Shown: piece by piece, positions 1-7,502 of the stretch
Layout of the letters: every line of letters starts with the position of its first letter
Numbering within the stretch: position 1 is the first letter of the stretch
Origin: Arthrobacter globiformis
GTDB lineage: Bacteria; Actinomycetota; Actinomycetes; Actinomycetales; Micrococcaceae
Assembly (NCBI RefSeq): GCF_030815865.1
Contig: NZ_JAUSXI010000001.1
Coordinates: 3,038,001-3,102,000, forward strand
Reading direction: 5' to 3'
DNA length: 64,000 bases
Program-made: the position numbers and the translations under genes
Notes under the pieces: model-generated
Told to the model about the DNA's origin: nothing
What the model saw: only the letters and a program-made list of their open reading frames with translations
Database searches by the model: none

Positions 1-2426
1 CGGACCTTCCAGACGCCTGGCTCCTCGGTGATGATGAGCAGCCCGGGTCCGCGCGCGTCGGGGCCAGTACCAATGTCGTCGTGCTCGTCGAAGTAGTCGT
101 CGAGGACGTTTTCCCAGCGGTCGGAATCCCAGCCGGCGTCGCCGTCGAGCTCGCCAAGCGCGGCGGCGTCCTCGTCTGCAAAGAGTTCGACGCGCCGGAA
201 CATCTCGTTCCGGACCATCACCCGGAAGGCCCGGATGTTGGACGTAAGCGACGGCGGCGGGGGCGGCGGTGCGTCGTGCGGCGTAGGCGCGGCGCCGGAG
301 GCCAGTTCCTCCCACTCGTCCAGCAGGCTGGAATCCACCTGCCGCACCAGCTCGCCCAGCCAGGCGATCAGGTCCTCGAGGTCCTCCCGCAGCGCATCCT
401 GCGGCACGGTCTGCCGGAGTGCTTTGAAGCCGTCCGCCAGGTAGCGCAGCACGATGCCCTCGGAGCGGGCAAGGCCGTAGAACTGCACGAACTCGCCGAA
501 GTTCATCGCGCGCTGGTACATGTCCCTGATAATCGACTTGGGGGCGAGTTCAAAGTCGCCCACCCACGGGGCAGCCTTGCGGTACACCTCGAAGGCCTCG
601 CCCAGGATTTCCGCGAGCGGCTGGGGATAGGTGACCTCGTCAAGCATGGCCATCCGCTGCTCATATTCGATGCCGTCCGCCTTCATGGCCGCCACGGCCT
701 CGCCCCGTGCCTTCTTCTGCTGCGCGGACAGGATCTGCCGCGGCTTCTCCAGCGTGGCTTCAATCACGGAAACCACGTCGACGGCGTAGGACGGCGACTC
801 GGGATCCATCAGATCCAGCGCGGCAAGCGCAAACGGGGACAGCGGCTGGTTCAGGGCAAAGTTCGGCTGCAGGTGGACTGTCAGGCGCACCGTGCGGCCG
901 TCCGTTCCCTGCTCCGCAGCCGGGATGCGCTCCACAACCTCGGCCGCGAGCAGCTCCCGGTAGATCCCCAGGGCCTTCTTCATGAGCCGCAGCTGCGAGG
1001 GCCGGGTTTCGTGGTTCTCCGAGAGGAGCCGGCGTGCCGCGGCGTACGGGTCGCCCGGCCGCTCCATGAGGTTCATGAGCATCGCATGGGTCACAGTGAA
1101 ACTGGAGGTCAGCGGCTCCGGAACGGAGTCCACCAAGCGGTTGTAAGTGGGCTGGCCCCAGGACACGAACCCCTCCGGCGGCTTCTTTTTCACCACCTGG
1201 CGCAGCTTCCGCTGGTCATCGCCGAACTTCGCGGTGGCCTTGGCCATTGCCTTGACGTTCTCCACCACGTGCTCGGGGGCCTGCACTACCACGGTGCCGG
1301 CCGTATCGTAGCCGGCCCGGCCGGCCCTTCCGGCAATCTGATGGAACTCACGTGAGTTGAGCAGGCGGGTGCGTACGCCGTCGTACTTGCTCAGTGCGGT
1401 GAGCACGACGGTACGGATTGGTACGTTGATTCCCACGCCCAGCGTGTCCGTACCGCAGATGACCTTGAGCAGGCCGGCCTGGGCCAGCTGCTCCACGAGC
1501 CGGCGGTACTTGGGCAGCATGCCAGCGTGGTGCACGCCGATGCCGTGCCGGACCAGGCGGTTCAGCGTCTTGCCGAATCCTGCCGCGAAACGGAAGTTCG
1601 CGATGAGCTCGGCGATTTTGTCCTTTTCCTCGCGCGTGCACACGTTGATGCTCATGAGCGTCTGGGCGCGCTCGATGGCCTCCGCCTGGCTGAAATGCAC
1701 CACGTAGACCGGCACTTCCTTGGTGCCCAGCAGTTCTTCGAGGGTCTCGTGGACCGGCGTCTCGCGGTAGTAGTAATGCAGCGGAATCGGGCGCTCGGCG
1801 GAGCTGACGGTGGTGGTGGGCCGTCCCGTGAGTTCGGTCATGCCGGCTTCGAAGCGGCTGACGTCGCCCAGCGTGGCGGACATGAGGAGGAACTGCGCCT
1901 GGGGAAGTTCCAGCAGCGGAACCTGCCACGCCCAGCCGCGCTGCGGATCGGAGTAGAAATGGAACTCATCCATGATGACGGCGCCCAGATCGGCCGCGGC
2001 GCCTTCGCGCAGGGCAGTGTTGGCCAGGATCTCGGCGGTGCAGCAGATGATTGGGGCGTCCTGGTTCACGCCGGAGTCACCGGTGATCATGCCAACGTTC
2101 TCCGCCCCGAAGATCTCGCAGAGGGCGAAGAACTTTTCGGACACCAGGGCCTTGATGGGCGCCGTGTAATAACTGCGCTCGCCACGGGCCATCGCCTGGA
2201 AATGGGCCGCAATGGCAACGAGGGACTTGCCTGATCCGGTGGGCGTCGCGAGGATCACGTTGGCGCCGGAGGCCAGCTCCATGATGGCCTCATCCTGGGC
2301 CGGGTAGAGCTGCAGGCCGCGGCTTTCGGTCCACTCCACGAAGCGCTCGTACAGCGTGTCCGGGTCCGCGCCGGTTCCGGTGGTGATCCGTGCGGACGGG
2401 GCGGGGAGCTGCTCAACGAGTTTCAT
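1..2426 (-). CDS. DEAD/DEAH-box RNA helicase, DUF3516 type (3' end cut by window)
   Basis: A superfamily 2 helicase, probably acting on RNA. About 808 codons are open from the ATG at 2426 to the window edge, so only the C-terminal tail is missing. Visible motifs are ATPTGSGKS (Walker A, residues 60-68), DEFH (motif II, 153-156), SAT (motif III, about 183-185) and QIAGRAGRAGYD (motif VI) encoded near 1300-1345. The long C-terminal half fits the actinobacterial helicases carrying DUF3516, usually about 840 residues. It is divergent from the tam-like gene. The plus-strand reading frames over this stretch are shadows. The family is clear; the RNA substrate is not known from sequence. Confidence 0.9.
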   Translation of the reverse strand, partial: MKLVEQLPAPSARITTGTGADPDTLYERFVEWTESRGLQLYPAQDEAIMELASGANVILATPTGSGKSLVAIAAHFQAMARGERSYYTAPIKALVSEKFFALCEIFGAENVGMITGDSGVNQDAPIICCTAEILANTALREGAAADLGAVIMDEFHFYSDPQRGWAWQVPLLELPQAQFLLMSATLGDVSRFEAGMTELTGRPTTTVSSAERPIPLHYYYRETPVHETLEELLGTKEVPVYVVHFSQAEAIERAQTLMSINVCTREEKDKIAELIANFRFAAGFGKTLNRLVRHGIGVHHAGMLPKYRRLVEQLAQAGLLKVICGTDTLGVGINVPIRTVVLTALSKYDGVRTRLLNSREFHQIAGRAGRAGYDTAGTVVVQAPEHVVENVKAMAKATAKFGDDQRKLRQVVKKKPPEGFVSWGQPTYNRLVDSVPEPLTSSFTVTHAMLMNLMERPGDPYAAARRLLSENHETRPSQLRLMKKALGIYRELLAAEVVERIPAAEQGTDGRTVRLTVHLQPNFALNQPLSPFALAALDLMDPESPSYAVDVVSVIEATLEKPRQILSAQQKKARGEAVAAMKADGIEYEQRMAMLDEVTYPQPLAEILGEAFEVYRKAAPWVGDFELAPKSIIRDMYQRAMNFGEFVQFYGLARSEGIVLRYLADGFKALRQTVPQDALREDLEDLIAWLGELVRQVDSSLLDEWEELASGAAPTPHDAPPPPPPSLTSNIRAFRVMVRNEMFRRVELFADEDAAALGELDGDAGWDSDRWENVLDDYFDEHDDIGTGPDARGPGLLIITEEPGVWKV

Positions 2427-2543
2427 TGCCTTCCAGCTTAGTGCCAGCGCGTCCCTGAAGAATTTCGTGCCGGCCCGGCGCTAGGCTCGCTCTGCCAGGA
2501 CAAAACTTGAACGACCTACCTTCAACGAACAACCGGAGGCCAT

Positions 2544-3317
2544 GTGTGGGATCCCGCCAAATACGTCCAGTTCGGGGACTACCGGCAGCGCCCGTTCTTT
2601 GACCTGACCGGCCGCATCCTCGCCGACACCCCGCGGCAGGTGGTGGACCTGGGCTGCGGCCCCGGAAACCTGACCGCCACGCTCGCGGCACGCTGGCCTG
2701 ACGCGCGCGTGGTGGGCCTGGACTCCTCAGCCGAGATGCTGGCAACGGCCGAACAGCACCGGCAGTCCGCCCCGGGGCTGGAGTTCAGCCTCGGGGACAT
2801 CGCTTCGTGGCTGCCTTCCGAGGACACCGACGTGGTGGTGAGCAACGCAGCGCTGCAATGGGTCCCCGGGCACCCCCAGCTGCTGGCTGGCTGGCTGGAG
2901 GCGCTGAAACCGGGCGCGTGGTTCGCCCTCCAGGTGCCGGGCAACTTCACATTCGCATCCCACACCCTGATGCGGGATGTCGCCGAGTCGCCGAAGTGGG
3001 CCGCCAAGCTTGCCGGCGTGCTACGCCACAATGAGGCGGTGGCGCCGCCCGCACGTTATCTGGAGATCATGCTCGACGCCGGGTGCACCGCTGACGCGTG
3101 GGAAACCACCTACCAGCAGGTGCTCACCGGCGAAAACCCCGTGCTGGACTGGGTGCGGGGCGCAGGCCTGCGGCCCGTGCTGGCCGCGCTGTCGCCGGAC
3201 GACGCCGCGGGGTTCGAGGCCGAATACGGCGCCCGGCTTGCCGAGGCTTACCCGGCAACGCCCCACGGAACGGTCTACCCGTTCCGCAGGATCTTCGCGG
3301 TGGCCCGCAAGCTTTAG
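2544..3317 (+). CDS. tam: Trans-aconitate 2-methyltransferase-like SAM methyltransferase
   Basis: A class I SAM-dependent methyltransferase of 257 residues. The N-terminus (WDPAKYVQFGDYRQRPFFDL) has the WxPxxY...R.RP pattern of Tam proteins, and VDLGCGPGNLTATL is motif I, which binds SAM. NAALQWVPGH is the motif IV region. Tam methylates trans-aconitate, the spontaneous isomer of cis-aconitate that inhibits aconitase. The GTG start at 2544 is preceded by CCGGAGG about five bases upstream. It is monocistronic, and a short GC hairpin follows at 3349-3368. Family assignment is strong; the exact substrate is inferred from the Tam-like N-terminus. Confidence 0.85.
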   Translation: MWDPAKYVQFGDYRQRPFFDLTGRILADTPRQVVDLGCGPGNLTATLAARWPDARVVGLDSSAEMLATAEQHRQSAPGLEFSLGDIASWLPSEDTDVVVSNAALQWVPGHPQLLAGWLEALKPGAWFALQVPGNFTFASHTLMRDVAESPKWAAKLAGVLRHNEAVAPPARYLEIMLDAGCTADAWETTYQQVLTGENPVLDWVRGAGLRPVLAALSPDDAAGFEAEYGARLAEAYPATPHGTVYPFRRIFAVARKL

Positions 3318-3348
3318 GGCAGCATGCAATTCGCCCGCCTGCAACAAG

Positions 3349-3368
3349 CCGCGCGACCTCCCGCGCGG
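3349..3368 (+). terminator. Possible hairpin after tam-like gene
   Basis: CCGCGCG (3349-3355) and CGCGCGG (3362-3368) form a seven-pair stem with a six-base loop. No T-run follows, so it is a weak terminator candidate. A possible -10 hexamer for the downstream transporter, TACAAT, lies at 3386-3391. Confidence 0.35.
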
Positions 3369-3460
3369 TCCGATGTGATGTGGCTTACAATGGCCAAGCG
3401 GCTGTTGGGGACCCGCCATGGAAGGCCCCCGTTCAGCCCTGGCTATAGAGGAGGCGCACG

Positions 3461-5194
3461 GTGCTGTTGGGCCTAATGCTCCGCCTCCTCGGCGAACACC
3501 GGAGGGCCGTCTGGGCGATCATTGTGCTGCAGGTGGTGCAGACGGCCGGTAACCTGCTGCTGCCCACCCTGAACGCGAGCATCATCGACGACGGAATCCT
3601 CGCCAACCAGCCGGGGGTGATCCTGGGGCTGGGCGGCTGGATGATGGTTCTCACCGCTGTGCAGGCCGCAGCCGCCCTGGGCGCCGGCTACCTCGGGGCT
3701 GACGTCGCCATGAAGATTGGCCACCGCCTGCGACGGGAGCTGTTCTCCCATGTCCAGGCGATGTCGTCCCAGGAGATCGGGACGTTCGGCACGCCCAGCC
3801 TCGTCACCAGGGCCACCAATGACGTCCAGCAGATCCAGACCTTCGCGGTCCTGGTCTTCACCATGCTCGCAGCGGCGCCCGTCATGGGCGTAGGGGGAAT
3901 TATCCTCGCCGTCCAGCAGAATGCGGTCCTGTCCGCCGTCGTCATCGTCATCGTCCCGCTCCTGGTGCTCATCATGTACCTGATCGTGCGCCGCCTCATC
4001 CCGCTCTACCGGCAGGGGCAGGCGCTCATCGACGGCATCACCCGGATCCTCCGCGAACAGATCATCGGCGCCAACGTCATCCGGGGGTTCGTCCGGCAGA
4101 AGCATGAGGCTGCCCGTTTCGCGGAAGCGAACCGGCGGCTGACCCGGAACAACCTTCAGTCCGCGCTCCTGGTCGCCGGCATGCTTCCGATGATCATGAT
4201 CGTGGTGAACCTCTCCTCGGTGGCCGTGGTCTGGTTCGGCGGGCACCTGATCAGCAGCGGCAACATGGAGGTGGGCGCCCTCACAGCCTTCATCGCCTAC
4301 ATCCTGCAGATCCTGCTGGCCATCATGATGGCCATGTACGTGTTCAGCACGGCACCGCGCGCCGCCGTCTGCGCCGAACGGATCCAGGACGTGCTGGACG
4401 TGACCCCGGCACTGGCTGACCCAGCCGCGGCGAAGCCCGCAATCCCGGATGGCGGGGGAGCGGAGTTCAGCCACGTCTGGTTCGCCTATCCCGGGGCGGA
4501 GTCCCCGGTCCTGGCCGACATCACATTCACTGCCGCCCCCGGCACCATTACGGCCATCATCGGTGCCACCGGCAGCGGCAAAACCACGCTCCTGAATCTC
4601 CTGCCGCGGTTCCTGAACGCCACGTCCGGTGAAGTCCGGATCGGCGGAGCCGACGTCCGGACCCTGCCCGCCGACCGGCTCCGGGAAAGTATTTCGGTGG
4701 TGCCGCAGCACTCCTATCTGTTCTCAGGCACGGTGGCGAGCAACCTGCGGATGGCCGCGCCGGAAGCCACCGAGGACGAGCTGTGGCAGGCCCTGCGGCT
4801 GGCGCAGGCCGGCGACTTCGTCCGCCAGCTCCCGGACGGCCTTCATGCCGCCGTCGCCCAGGGCGGGGCCGGGCTTTCGGGCGGGCAGCGGCAGCGTCTC
4901 TGCATCGCCCGCGCCATGCTCCGCACCGCGGACCTTTACCTCTTTGATGACAGTTTTTCCGCCCTGGACTATGCCACCGAGGCTGCGGTCCGGCAGGCCC
5001 TGGCGCCCGTGCTGAAAGCCGCAACGGTGCTGATGGTGGCGGAACGCATTCCCACCATCATGGATGCGGACCGGATCCTGGTGCTCGAGGACGGCCGGCT
5101 GGTGGCCCAGGGAACCCACGCCGAACTGCTGGGATCATCGCCCACCTACCGGGAGATTGCCGAGTCCCAGCTGGCCATGGATGAGCAGCCGTGA
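3461..5194 (+). CDS. ABC exporter half-transporter with degenerate ATP site (subunit 1)
   Basis: A fused membrane-ATPase half-transporter of 577 residues: six transmembrane helices (about residues 1-310), then a nucleotide-binding domain. Walker A is GATGSGKT (368-375) and the signature is LSGGQ (about 472). Walker B reads LYLFDD, with Asp497 where the catalytic Glu should be. The H-loop His is replaced by Glu528 in VAERIPT. These changes mark the degenerate partner of a heterodimeric exporter of the BmrCD or TM287/288 type. The GTG start follows GAGGAGG. It overlaps the next gene, the canonical partner, and a GntR gene closes the operon. Likely drug or lipid efflux; the substrate cannot be read from sequence. 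Confidence 0.9.
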   Translation: MLLGLMLRLLGEHRRAVWAIIVLQVVQTAGNLLLPTLNASIIDDGILANQPGVILGLGGWMMVLTAVQAAAALGAGYLGADVAMKIGHRLRRELFSHVQAMSSQEIGTFGTPSLVTRATNDVQQIQTFAVLVFTMLAAAPVMGVGGIILAVQQNAVLSAVVIVIVPLLVLIMYLIVRRLIPLYRQGQALIDGITRILREQIIGANVIRGFVRQKHEAARFAEANRRLTRNNLQSALLVAGMLPMIMIVVNLSSVAVVWFGGHLISSGNMEVGALTAFIAYILQILLAIMMAMYVFSTAPRAAVCAERIQDVLDVTPALADPAAAKPAIPDGGGAEFSHVWFAYPGAESPVLADITFTAAPGTITAIIGATGSGKTTLLNLLPRFLNATSGEVRIGGADVRTLPADRLRESISVVPQHSYLFSGTVASNLRMAAPEATEDELWQALRLAQAGDFVRQLPDGLHAAVAQGGAGLSGGQRQRLCIARAMLRTADLYLFDDSFSALDYATEAAVRQALAPVLKAATVLMVAERIPTIMDADRILVLEDGRLVAQGTHAELLGSSPTYREIAESQLAMDEQP

Positions 5195-7067
5195 GCAGCG
5201 GGCAGCCATGAAGGGCACATACACAGCCGAACGCAAGGCCGGCAGCTTCCTGCCGGCGGCCGCACGTCTCCTGGGCTTGCTGCGCCCGTCGAGGCGGCGG
5301 ATGGCCTTGGCCGTCGCGGCAACCTGCGGCTTCGCCGCCCTCAATGTGGCTGCTCCCAAGCTCCTCGGTGACGCCACCGACGTCGTCGTCGACGGTTTCA
5401 TGCATGGCACGTTCGACGCCGGCAGGCTCGCCGCGCTGCTGGGCGCGGTGTCGCTGATGTACGTCGGCACCTCAATCTTCAACTGGGTTCAGGGGGCCCT
5501 GACCGCCCAGGCAGTGCAGCGGCTTGTCTTCGGCCTCCGCTCCTCCGTCGAGGACAAACTGCACCGCCTGCCGTCGTCGCACTTCCAGGAGCAGGCCAGG
5601 GGCGATGTGCTCAGCAGGGCCACCAACGACGTCGACAACATCTCACAGGCGCTCAACCAGCTGCTCACGCAGCTGATCATGTCCGTTCTGATGCTGTGCG
5701 GTTCGCTGGCCATGATGCTGTGGATCTCGCCGCTGCTGGCGGCCATCGCCCTCGTGTCCGTTCCCGTCTCAACGCTGATAACGGTGTTCATGGCGCGCCA
5801 GTCCCAGGCCTATTTCGCGGCTCAGTGGGCATCCACCGGCGAGCTGAACGCCCACATCGAGGAATTCATCACCGGACACGAGGTCATTAGGGCGTTCGGG
5901 CAGCAGGACACGGCGTCGGCCATCTTCGGGCGCGGCAACGACCGGCTGGCCCGTGCCAGTGCGCGCGCCCAGTTCGTCTCCGGGGCCGTGCAGCCGCTCA
6001 TGGTCCTCGTCGCCAACCTCAACTATGTGGCCGTTGCCGTCGTGGGCGCCCTGCAGGCAGCGGCCGGGGCCATGACGATCGGCGGCATCCAGGCGTTCAT
6101 CCAGTTCAGCCGTCTGTTCACCCAGCCGATGGGACAGATTGGCGGCATGCTCACCCTCATGCAGTCCTGCACGGCCTCCGCGGAACGGGTCTTCGCCCTC
6201 CTGGACGAGCCGGAGATTCCCAGCGAGGACGGCGTTCCTACCCGCCAGGAAAACCTGCGCGGCCGGATCGAATTCGAGGACGTCACCTTCGCATACACCC
6301 CGGGGGCGCCGGCCGTCAGCGGGCTTTCCTTCTCCGTCCTCCCGGGCCAGACCGTGGCCATCGTGGGCCATACCGGGGCTGGCAAGACCACGGTGGTGAA
6401 TCTCCTCATGCGCTTCTACGAACTGGATTCAGGCCGCATCACGATCGATGGCACGGACATCGCCACGGTGCCCGTGGACTCGCTGCGGTCCAATTTCGCC
6501 GTGGTCATGCAGGACGTCTGGCTGTTCAGTGGCACCGTGCGCGAGAACATCGAATACGGTTCCCCGGGGGCGGATGATGACCGGATCCTGGCGGCCGCCG
6601 AGGCTAGCCATGTGGACCACTTTGTGCGGTCGCTGCCCGCCGGCTACGCGACGCTCCTGGGAGACGACGGCGATTCGCTGAGCCAGGGCCAGCGGCAACT
6701 GATCACCATCGCCCGGGCCCGGCTCGCCGACCGCAGCGTCCTGATCCTGGACGAGGCAACGAGTTCCGTGGACACCCGGACCGAGATGCAGATTAAGCTC
6801 GCAATGAGCCGGCTGCGGCAGGGCAAGACAAGCTTCATCATTGCGCACAGGTTGTCCACCGTGCGGGACGCTGATCTAATTCTGGTCATGGATCACGGAC
6901 GCATTGTTGAACAGGGGACGCACGGCAGCCTGCTGTCCGTGGACGGCCATTACAGGCACCTGTATGAGGCCCAGTTCCGCGGGGTGGACCACGAGCTCGG
7001 CGCCATCCGCCGGCACCGCGGCAGGCACGCCGCCGGCCAGCAGCACTACCGGGAGTCAGACCTGTGA
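5181..7067 (+). CDS. ABC exporter half-transporter with canonical ATP site (subunit 2)
   Basis: The partner of the preceding half-transporter, 628 residues from ATG 5181; ATG 5208 is an in-frame alternative, and neither has a strong Shine-Dalgarno sequence. Transmembrane helices fill about residues 30-330. The ATPase domain has Walker A GHTGAGKT (396-403), Walker B LILDEAT with catalytic Glu525, and H-loop His556. Its signature is LSQGQ instead of LSGGQ. That change belongs to the degenerate composite site formed with subunit 1, while its own catalytic site pairs with the normal LSGGQ of subunit 1. It overlaps the previous gene by 14 bases and the GntR gene by four, so the three are translationally coupled. 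Confidence 0.9.
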   Translation: MSSREQRAAMKGTYTAERKAGSFLPAAARLLGLLRPSRRRMALAVAATCGFAALNVAAPKLLGDATDVVVDGFMHGTFDAGRLAALLGAVSLMYVGTSIFNWVQGALTAQAVQRLVFGLRSSVEDKLHRLPSSHFQEQARGDVLSRATNDVDNISQALNQLLTQLIMSVLMLCGSLAMMLWISPLLAAIALVSVPVSTLITVFMARQSQAYFAAQWASTGELNAHIEEFITGHEVIRAFGQQDTASAIFGRGNDRLARASARAQFVSGAVQPLMVLVANLNYVAVAVVGALQAAAGAMTIGGIQAFIQFSRLFTQPMGQIGGMLTLMQSCTASAERVFALLDEPEIPSEDGVPTRQENLRGRIEFEDVTFAYTPGAPAVSGLSFSVLPGQTVAIVGHTGAGKTTVVNLLMRFYELDSGRITIDGTDIATVPVDSLRSNFAVVMQDVWLFSGTVRENIEYGSPGADDDRILAAAEASHVDHFVRSLPAGYATLLGDDGDSLSQGQRQLITIARARLADRSVLILDEATSSVDTRTEMQIKLAMSRLRQGKTSFIIAHRLSTVRDADLILVMDHGRIVEQGTHGSLLSVDGHYRHLYEAQFRGVDHELGAIRRHRGRHAAGQQHYRESDL

Positions 7068-7441
7068 CCGCCCATACCTTCCCGGGGCAGTGGAAACCGA
7101 ACACCGGCAGCTCCGTGGCCCTCTTCGAGCAGCTGAGGCTGCATGTGATCGAGCAGGCGGATCAGGGAAAGCTTGCTCCCGGCACGCGGCTGCCGGCGGT
7201 GCGGAGCCTCGCCGGAACCCTCGGTGTCGCACCCCACACAGTGGCACGGGCGTACAAGGAACTCGAAGCTGCGGGCGTCGTCGCCACCAAGGGGCGCAAC
7301 GGGACTGTGGTCTGCGCCCGGGACGAACGTTGGGGGGCGTTGTCCGAGGCCGCCTCGGATTACGCCGCGGCAGCCAAATCCCAGGGCGCAACATTCGCCC
7401 AGGCCGTCCACCTGCTGGCTGCCGCTTACGACGCCGAGTAG
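7064..7441 (+). CDS. Small GntR-family regulator (YtrA type)
   Basis: A 125-residue DNA-binding repressor. The winged helix spans about residues 17-85 (LFEQLRLHVIEQADQGKLAP ... LPAVRSLAGTLGVAPHTVAR), the classical GntR helix-turn-helix. The short C-terminus lacks a large FadR or UTRA ligand domain, as in the YtrA subfamily, which typically regulates a neighbouring ABC transporter. The GTG start overlaps the TGA of the ABC subunit (GTGA). The simplest reading is autoregulation of the exporter operon; the ligand is unknown. Confidence 0.88.
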   Translation: MTAHTFPGQWKPNTGSSVALFEQLRLHVIEQADQGKLAPGTRLPAVRSLAGTLGVAPHTVARAYKELEAAGVVATKGRNGTVVCARDERWGALSEAASDYAAAAKSQGATFAQAVHLLAAAYDAE

Positions 7442-7472
7442 CGAAGGTGGCGTAGCACACCCGCGTGGATAT

Positions 7473-7488
7473 TCGAAGAAGTTTTCGA
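7473..7488. promoter_or_regulatory. Candidate LexA (SOS) box upstream of uvrA
   Basis: TCGAAGAAGTTTTCGA matches 10 of the 12 fixed positions of the actinobacterial LexA operator TCGAAC-N4-GTTCGA. It sits 14 bases before the uvrA GTG, over the expected -35/-10 spacer, where a bound repressor would block polymerase. uvrA is a classical SOS gene, which supports the call. Confidence 0.65.
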
Positions 7489-7489
7489 C

Positions 7490-7502
7490 TAGCATTAGTG
7501 GG
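7490..7502 (+). promoter_or_regulatory. Candidate -10 element giving a leaderless uvrA mRNA
   Basis: TAGCAT (7490-7495) lies six bases before the GTG start and no Shine-Dalgarno sequence is visible, so transcription probably begins at or very near the first codon. Leaderless mRNAs are common in Actinobacteria. The LexA box immediately upstream agrees with this promoter position. Confidence 0.45.

Noticed and set aside
81..2234. Plus-strand frames over the helicase
   Set aside because: The minus-strand helicase reads with clear motifs from 2426 to the edge; these are frame shadows.
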